A DNA stretch of 64,000 nucleotides, from contig NZ_LFVY01000020.1 in NCBI RefSeq assembly GCF_001050155.1, positions 38,316 to 102,315 on the forward strand, read 5' to 3'. Positions 59,610 through 64,000 of the stretch are shown here, one piece after another. Source of the DNA: Nitratireductor soli. Its GTDB lineage: Bacteria; Pseudomonadota; Alphaproteobacteria; Rhizobiales; Rhizobiaceae. A program made the translations under genes and the position numbers. Each line of letters starts with the position of its first letter. Position 1 is the stretch's first letter. Under the pieces are notes generated by a model, which saw only the letters and a list, made by a program, of their open reading frames with translations, was not told the DNA's origin and searched no databases.

Positions 59610-60452
59610 ATGAACTGGGATGATCTGCATGTGCTCGCGGTACTTGAGCGCGAAGGCTCGCTGGCCGGCGCGGCGCGGGCATTAGGCGTCAATCATGCCA
59701 CGGTGTCGCGGCGTGTTTCCGCGCTGGAAGAGACGTTGGGGCAAACGCTCGTGCGCCGCTTGGCGCGGTCGACACCTCTTACGGAGAAGGGCAAGGAGGT
59801 CGCTGCAATTGCACGCGACATGGAGCAAGGTGCGCAGCGGATTGAACGTCTGACCCATGCCGCGCAGGGCACGTTGACCGGGAGAGTGCGGCTGACTGCG
59901 CCGCCCGTGCTGGTCAGCGAAGTCATCATCCCAGCCATGCGCGATCTGCGCGCCGATCATCCCGATTTGCAGATCGTGCTTTCTGCCAATTCGCATATCG
60001 CCTCGCTCGACAGCGGCCAGGCCGATCTGGCGGTGCGGATGGTGGAGCCGCAGGGCAAGCAGAACATTGTCCGGCGCATCGGCGCGGTCGAATTCGGGCT
60101 CTATGCGACGCCAGAGATTGCAAGACTGTCATCGCAGCAATGGCGCTTTATCGCTTTCGACGAAACGCTGGCCCATGTGCCCCAACAACGCTGGCTGGAA
60201 GAGTTTGCCGAGGATCGCCCGCTTGATCTGCTGACAGGAGATTTTCACAGCCAGTTCGCCGCTGCCAGAGTGGGCCTTGGCGTCGCGCTGTTGCCTTGTG
60301 TGATGGCGCAGCCTTGCCGGGAACTGGTGCGCGTCGGCGCTCAGCAGCCCGAAGCACGACCGGTTTGGATGGTCATCCATGCCGATCTGAAACACGCCCC
60401 TGCAGTCCGCGCTGTGGCCGACATGCTGGTCGATGCGTTCAGTAAGAGTTGA
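59610..60452 (+). CDS. LysR-family regulator of the reductase/decarboxylase cassette
   Basis: A 280-residue LysR protein of the CrgA-like group. The winged helix spans residues 3-60 (LHVLAVLEREGSLAGAARAL, GVNHATVSRRVSALEETLGQ). The effector domain is short, as in this group. It diverges from the aldo-keto reductase gene. After it, 60,453-60,732 contains no gene I can support. Confidence 0.87.
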   Translation: MNWDDLHVLAVLEREGSLAGAARALGVNHATVSRRVSALEETLGQTLVRRLARSTPLTEKGKEVAAIARDMEQGAQRIERLTHAAQGTLTGRVRLTAPPVLVSEVIIPAMRDLRADHPDLQIVLSANSHIASLDSGQADLAVRMVEPQGKQNIVRRIGAVEFGLYATPEIARLSSQQWRFIAFDETLAHVPQQRWLEEFAEDRPLDLLTGDFHSQFAAARVGLGVALLPCVMAQPCRELVRVGAQQPEARPVWMVIHADLKHAPAVRAVADMLVDAFSKS

Positions 60453-60732
60453 AGAATGGAAGTTCCTGATACGGCCAGCGTTCCGTACAACGGCACTTTG
60501 TTTGCACCCCAAGTATCTACAAGGGGATAGCGGCAACTAGGATGTTTGTTCTGGGCATGAAATCAGGGGCTGGCAGCCGCGTCAGCGGACGTCGTGCAAT
60601 TGGCGGCACATAGGCCATCTTATACGGCAACCGGCGGCGAATGGCGGGCCATGCCCGATGATGATGATGAGCATACATCTACGCTGTAGCACTATGATGG
60701 CCCGCCTTCACGACTAAGAGTAGACAAGCATC

Positions 60733-60778
60733 CGTCAACCTTGGTTGACGAATCTCATGGCGTCAACTAAGGTTGACG
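60733..60778. promoter_or_regulatory. Twin palindromic operators abutting a start codon
   Basis: Two 18-bp dyads, CGTCAACC-TT-GGTTGACG (60,733-60,750) and CGTCAAC-TAAG-GTTGACG (60,761-60,778), have centres 28 bases apart. The second ends one base before the ATG of the helix-turn-helix gene, so no ribosome site is possible and the message may be leaderless or start within the operator. Confidence 0.75.
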
Positions 60779-60779
60779 G

Positions 60780-61001
60780 ATGACGGACCTGCGCGACATC
60801 TCTCTCCCGACCGACCCCGACGAAGCGCTCGCCGCTGTCGTAGCTTTGCGCCGACTGGCGGACAGGGTCGAACGCGAGGCCGTCCGCTCGGCCCTGCGCC
60901 AAGGTTGGTCGTGGTCAAGGATCGCCCAAGCTCTCGGAATTACCAAACAGGCCGCCCACAAACGACTTTCAGACGTGACCGCACGCGACAACTCTACATA
61001 A
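60780..61001 (+). CDS. Small helix-turn-helix regulator
   Basis: A 73-residue protein with a helical N-terminus (DEALAAVVALRRLADRVERE) and a homeodomain-like helix-turn-helix (SALRQGWSWSRIAQALGITK, QAAHKRLSDV). It lies directly after twin dyads that it probably binds, and 10 bases before a Clp-N domain gene. Confidence 0.8.
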   Translation: MTDLRDISLPTDPDEALAAVVALRRLADRVEREAVRSALRQGWSWSRIAQALGITKQAAHKRLSDVTARDNST

Positions 61002-61011
61002 GGGGATTGCT

Positions 61012-61515
61012 ATGTTCAAACGCATCAAATCGAAACTCAACGACATGAGCACAATCAAGTCTCTCTGCGAAAAGGCGGAAACCTACGCCTTGCAGGATCA
61101 GCAGCGGGAGCCTGGAGCCGAACACTTCCTGTTGGCCTCACTCGATCTTCCGGACGGCACGGCCCGCCTCGCCTTCGAGCGGGCGGGGGTAGAGCCCGAC
61201 GCCCTGAAAGCCGCGATCGAACGGCAGTATCGCGAGGCCCTTGGTTCAATCGGTCTGGAAGCGGATGCGCCGAACGACATGCCGATGTCGGCAACGCCCG
61301 GCGTCTATCACGCCGCTCCTTCGGGTCAGGAACTCATGCAGGCGCTTGCGGCAACCCGGAAAGACCATGGTCCGTTGCTCGGTGCTCATGTCGTCGGAAT
61401 CGTCGCTGGCATGTCGCATGGCGTGGCCGCGCGAGCGCTCCGCGCCCTGGGTGTCGATTCCTCACTTCTGAAATCGACCGCCGATGCGATAGCCGAAGGC
61501 GGCCACGTTCGCTGA
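61012..61515 (+). CDS. Stand-alone Clp N-terminal (Clp repeat) domain protein
   Basis: A 167-residue protein with two Clp-N-type repeats: residues 20-80 (QQREPGAEHFLLASLDLPDG, TARLAFERAGVEPDALKAAI) and residues 105-160 (GQELMQALAATRKDHGPLLG, AHVVGIVAGM). There is no AAA domain, so it is not a ClpA/C unfoldase but could bind Clp substrates or ClpP adaptors. An AAGGGG ribosome site precedes the ATG. It is the second gene of the helix-turn-helix operon. A small hairpin (GCGTCC...GGACGC) lies at its end, 61,516-61,532. Confidence 0.82.
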   Translation: MFKRIKSKLNDMSTIKSLCEKAETYALQDQQREPGAEHFLLASLDLPDGTARLAFERAGVEPDALKAAIERQYREALGSIGLEADAPNDMPMSATPGVYHAAPSGQELMQALAATRKDHGPLLGAHVVGIVAGMSHGVAARALRALGVDSSLLKSTADAIAEGGHVR

Positions 61516-61721
61516 GCGTCCATCGCGGACGCCAACGCGATCAGGGTGTTTCCCGCAAACGGTCGTTTGGAAGGTAGCCATCCGGTGAAGGCCGCTACGA
61601 TTTCGCTTGATGGAATACCCACGTTTGGCGAACGCGCTGTTTAGCAGGATAGAGAGATTTGGGTTGAAAGCTGCTTGTCCGCCGCCGTGGCCAGAAACGG
61701 ACAAGCCGCCACAAAGGTTCG

Positions 61722-62558
61722 CTATTTCAGGGGCAGGAAGAGCTCTGCCACCGCCGCATGTTCAGGTGCTTCGGGAAAGAAGCTGAGACGCTGGCAATAC
61801 AGGGGGTAATCCCTCGCTTCCTCGCCACTTGCCGGCAGCCAATCGCGATAGAGGTAAAGCGCGGCAGGCTCCAGATCATCAGTATTGCCGACGACTTTCA
61901 GCACGGCGCAACGGCCGCCGGGGATAATGCCCGCCTCAATGTGCTCTCCGTTCGTCTTGATCGGCTGATCCGTGCTGACACAAAGGTCCAGCCGATACTC
62001 GTCCGGAGACGTCACCCGCGGATCGGAATGGAAGATGTTGAAAGTCAAACTGGTCTTCGGATTGAGGCCCGTGGCTTTGCGCCATGCTATGAAGCGTTTG
62101 ATCGTGTCGCCGATCCTTGCCGGATCACCTTGGTGTTTCATGATCGCGACAGGGGTTGGGGGCACCTCGCGGATTTCGATGTCATTGGCTGCAAATGTCC
62201 TTTGCATCAGCTTACTCCTTGCTTGGTTGAGAGGCCTGAGGGCGGCAAACCACGGTTCCCAATCGGGAGATTTCCTGAACTGCGAAGGCGACTGGCTGAA
62301 CCGTTGCCGAAATGCGCGGGCAAAGGCGTCAGGAGCTTCGTAGCCGGCATCCATCGCTATCTCGGTCACGCTGTCTACGTCCCTGTAGGCCAGCCTGTAG
62401 GATGCCCGCTTCATGCGGATGAGCTGGATATAGCGATGCACAGACAGCCCAAAGGCCGCCGCGAACTGCCGATGGAAATGATACTTGGAGAAGGCGGCCA
62501 CGCAGCTCAACTCGTCCAGGTCCAGATTGCGGTCGAGATGCTGATCAATGTGATCTAG
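61722..62558 (-). pseudogene. AraC-family regulator with GyrI-like domain, 5' end removed by an IS
   Basis: The reading frame gives an AraC helix-turn-helix (FSKYHFHRQFAAAFGLSVHR, SVTEIAMDAGYEAPDAFARA) and a GyrI-like effector domain (EVPPTPVAIMKHQGDPARIG). In frame upstream of 62,510 the codons read DHIDQHLDRNLDLDEL, the normal AraC N-terminal helix, but an in-frame TAA and IS sequence follow at about 62,559. The first 10-15 codons and the promoter are therefore missing. A TTG at 62,510 could still start a shortened product. Confidence 0.72.
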
Positions 62559-64000
62559 CCCGTCTTATTCATGAGCTCTGGGGTGATCTTTCCGCTGAGC
62601 AACGGACGCGGGCTATGGCGGCGTCCTTTTTTCCGCGGCTTGGTCAGGGACTTTTGAACGCGCTGGAGGGTTGAGGTTTAGGGTTCATCGGGGCTTGCTG
62701 CCCCGACGCTCATGGTCCCGCAGGCTGCAGTGTAAGGGCGATCGCACGACACAGACCCGCCTCGGGACAGGCGGCGGCGAATGCCAGACGAATGCGCGAT
62801 GCGGTTTCGATGACGCGGGCGCCGAGCTTGAGAAGCCTGAGCCGCACCGTGGCGAACTCAGCTCTGCTGAGTTGATGCGTCCTTGGCACCGCGTCGCGCA
62901 GCGTGAGCATCAGCCAATAGGCGGCGGTGTGCAGGACGAGACGGACCTGGTTGGCGACCGGGGATCGGCAGGAGGTGCGGTCGGAAGCAAGCTGGCTCTT
63001 GTGCATCTTGATCAGGTTTTCGGCCTGCCCCCGGGCGCAGTAGATGACGTCGTAGATATGCTCGGCGGAGTCCTCGTCGAGATTGGTGACGACGAAGCGG
63101 ATGTCGAGGCCGAGCCTTGTCGCCTCGATGCGGGCACAGGCACGGCGTTCCCTCTTCCAGGATTTGGCCTTGTATCGGGTCTTGACGTAGCCGCGCAGCG
63201 CCGCCTTCTGCTCGAGAGCGCGGCGGGTGCGGATATCGTCGGCGGCTTCATCGACGAGACGCTGGAGAACCTTGTTGCCAGGCGGGCCGAAGAGATAGTC
63301 GATGCCGTTATCCTCGCACCATGCCATGACCTCCGCCCGACCATAATGGCTGTCGCCGCGGATCAGGATCCGGGTGGCGGGCCAGCGGCCGCGGATCATC
63401 CGGACGAGACGGCGCAGGTAGCCGCGGATCTCCTTGCCCGTCGGCGTCCTTCCCGGCCGCAGGATCATGGCGACCGGTCGACCGGTGGCAGCATCGTAGA
63501 TGTGGATCGGCAGGAAGCAGCGCTCGTCATGATGGCCGTTGAAGAGCGACAGTTGCTGATGGCCGTGAACGACATCGACCGTGTCATCGATATCGAGCGT
63601 GACGGTTGCAGGCGGCGCGGCATAGCTCGTCAGCCAAAGATCGACCAGTATCCTGCCCAGACGGATGACGGTGCGCAGATCGGGCAGGTTCTCGAGGCGC
63701 GAACAGGTCGGCTGCGAGCACAGATCGATCCCGCTATCGGGCAGCCGACCACAGGCGAGCTTGAAGGCCGGGTCGGTGCGCAGTCGGTCGAGATCGTTGG
63801 CATCCTCGTAGCCGCATGCAATCGCAAAGATGCGAGAGCGCACAATGTCGGCGATCGCATGCGTCACCCGCTGTGGGTCGCGCGGATCGTGGATCGCAGC
63901 AGCCAACCTGTCAGCCAGTTGCAGGCGTCGCTCAACTGCCGCCAAAAGCATGACGCCCCCATCCGAGGTGGTGCGTCCGCCATCGAATGCGGCTGTGATC
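62559..64000. mobile_element. IS1380-family insertion sequence (partial)
   Basis: The element starts at about 62,559, where the AraC frame is broken and the sequence reads CCCGTCTTATTCATGAG, similar to terminal repeats of rhizobial IS1380 elements. CTAG just outside is a possible target duplication. It carries a transposase running off the right edge, so the other end is not visible. 62,560-62,709 is the non-coding 3' flank. Confidence 0.75.
62710..64000 (-). CDS. IS1380-family transposase (N-terminus off the edge)
   Basis: A DDE transposase of at least 430 residues. The catalytic residues are in VTLDIDDTVDVVHGHQQ (first D), LIRGDSHYGRAEV (second D) and QAENLIKMHKSQLASDR (E). The frame stays open to the window edge with FDGGRTTSDGGVMLLAA, the usual IS1380 N-terminal segment, so an internal ATG at 63,951 is not the true start. 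The copy appears intact within the window. Confidence 0.9.
   Translation of the reverse strand, partial: ITAAFDGGRTTSDGGVMLLAAVERRLQLADRLAAAIHDPRDPQRVTHAIADIVRSRIFAIACGYEDANDLDRLRTDPAFKLACGRLPDSGIDLCSQPTCSRLENLPDLRTVIRLGRILVDLWLTSYAAPPATVTLDIDDTVDVVHGHQQLSLFNGHHDERCFLPIHIYDAATGRPVAMILRPGRTPTGKEIRGYLRRLVRMIRGRWPATRILIRGDSHYGRAEVMAWCEDNGIDYLFGPPGNKVLQRLVDEAADDIRTRRALEQKAALRGYVKTRYKAKSWKRERRACARIEATRLGLDIRFVVTNLDEDSAEHIYDVIYCARGQAENLIKMHKSQLASDRTSCRSPVANQVRLVLHTAAYWLMLTLRDAVPRTHQLSRAEFATVRLRLLKLGARVIETASRIRLAFAAACPEAGLCRAIALTLQPAGP

Larger units (their letters stand above)
39935..64000. mobile_element. Genomic island / decayed ICE inserted next to guaA (partial)
   Basis: To the right of guaA come an integrase, an AlpA-like factor, IS fragments, accessory genes, a full trb mating-pair cluster, a catabolic-looking cassette and an IS1380-type element. 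This mix marks an integrative element. No relaxase or coupling protein is in view and no second copy of the guaA 3' end was seen in the window, so the far end lies beyond 64,000 or has been lost. Confidence 0.78.

Noticed and set aside
1..64000. CRISPR arrays, rRNA or complete tRNA genes
   Set aside because: No regularly spaced short repeats with unique spacers, no rRNA sequence and no complete tRNA cloverleaf were seen by reading.
40000..64000. A second copy of the guaA 3' end marking the island's other attachment site
   Set aside because: No convincing match to the last codons of guaA was seen by eye; it needs a computed search.

Overview
The window looks like a chromosomal stretch of a high-GC alphaproteobacterium, most likely in the Hyphomicrobiales (Rhizobiales; Mesorhizobium/Phyllobacteriaceae-like). 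The evidence is codon use, an intergenic palindromic element of a type common in rhizobia, the OxyR/catalase and guaA proteins, and a rhizobial-style Trb conjugation cluster. The genus is inferred, not proven.

Layout. (1) Positions 1 to about 21,874 hold most of a transposable, Mu-like prophage that runs off the left edge. Nearly all genes are on the minus strand and joined by ATGA, GTGA, TTGA or TGATG junctions. From right to left come a Cro/C1-type repressor (plus strand), a Ner-like regulator, a ParB-like protein, a MuA-type transposase, a MuB-type ATPase, small early proteins including one with a DnaA domain IV, DUF3164, GemA and a Mor-type activator. The late genes follow: endolysin, overlapping spanin pair, TraR/DksA zinc protein, Mu-type terminases, and then an HK97-type head module (portal fused to a MuF-like domain, prohead protease, capsid, connector). 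Replication and packaging are Mu-like and the capsid is HK97-like, so the phage is a mosaic. Inverted repeats and a 5'-TG terminus near 21,874 are the likely left end.

(2) 21,875-39,934 is host chromosome. It holds a small membrane protein, an exported metal-protein/ABC-permease locus, a PhoA alkaline phosphatase, a large secreted protein with Cys-rich tandem repeats, and two aquaporins around a MAPEG-family protein. Next are a divergent oxyR/catalase pair, a 141-bp palindromic element, an RsmB-type rRNA methyltransferase, a thioesterase plus MtnN-like nucleosidase, a MarR regulator with twin operators, and guaA.

(3) From 39,935 to the right edge lies a mobile island inserted just after guaA. 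It starts with a P4-type integrase and an AlpA-like factor. A segment bounded by IS inverted repeats follows, carrying a TetR gene and a membrane gene. Next is a three-gene operon: helix-turn-helix protein, alpha/beta hydrolase, and a full-length EF-Ts fused to DUF4180. A LysR gene and a complete trbB-to-trbI mating-pair cluster follow, but no coupling protein or relaxase is visible. Beyond that are a decarboxylase/hydrolase fusion with an aldo-keto reductase and LysR regulator, a helix-turn-helix/Clp-N pair with twin operators, an AraC gene broken at its 5' end, and an IS1380-family element running off the right edge.

The strongest candidate for something undescribed is the island-borne EF-Ts-DUF4180 fusion and its operon (43,390-46,111). 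The His-tailed PCuAC-like protein, the Clp-N/helix-turn-helix module and the reversed decarboxylase/hydrolase fusion also deserve a look.
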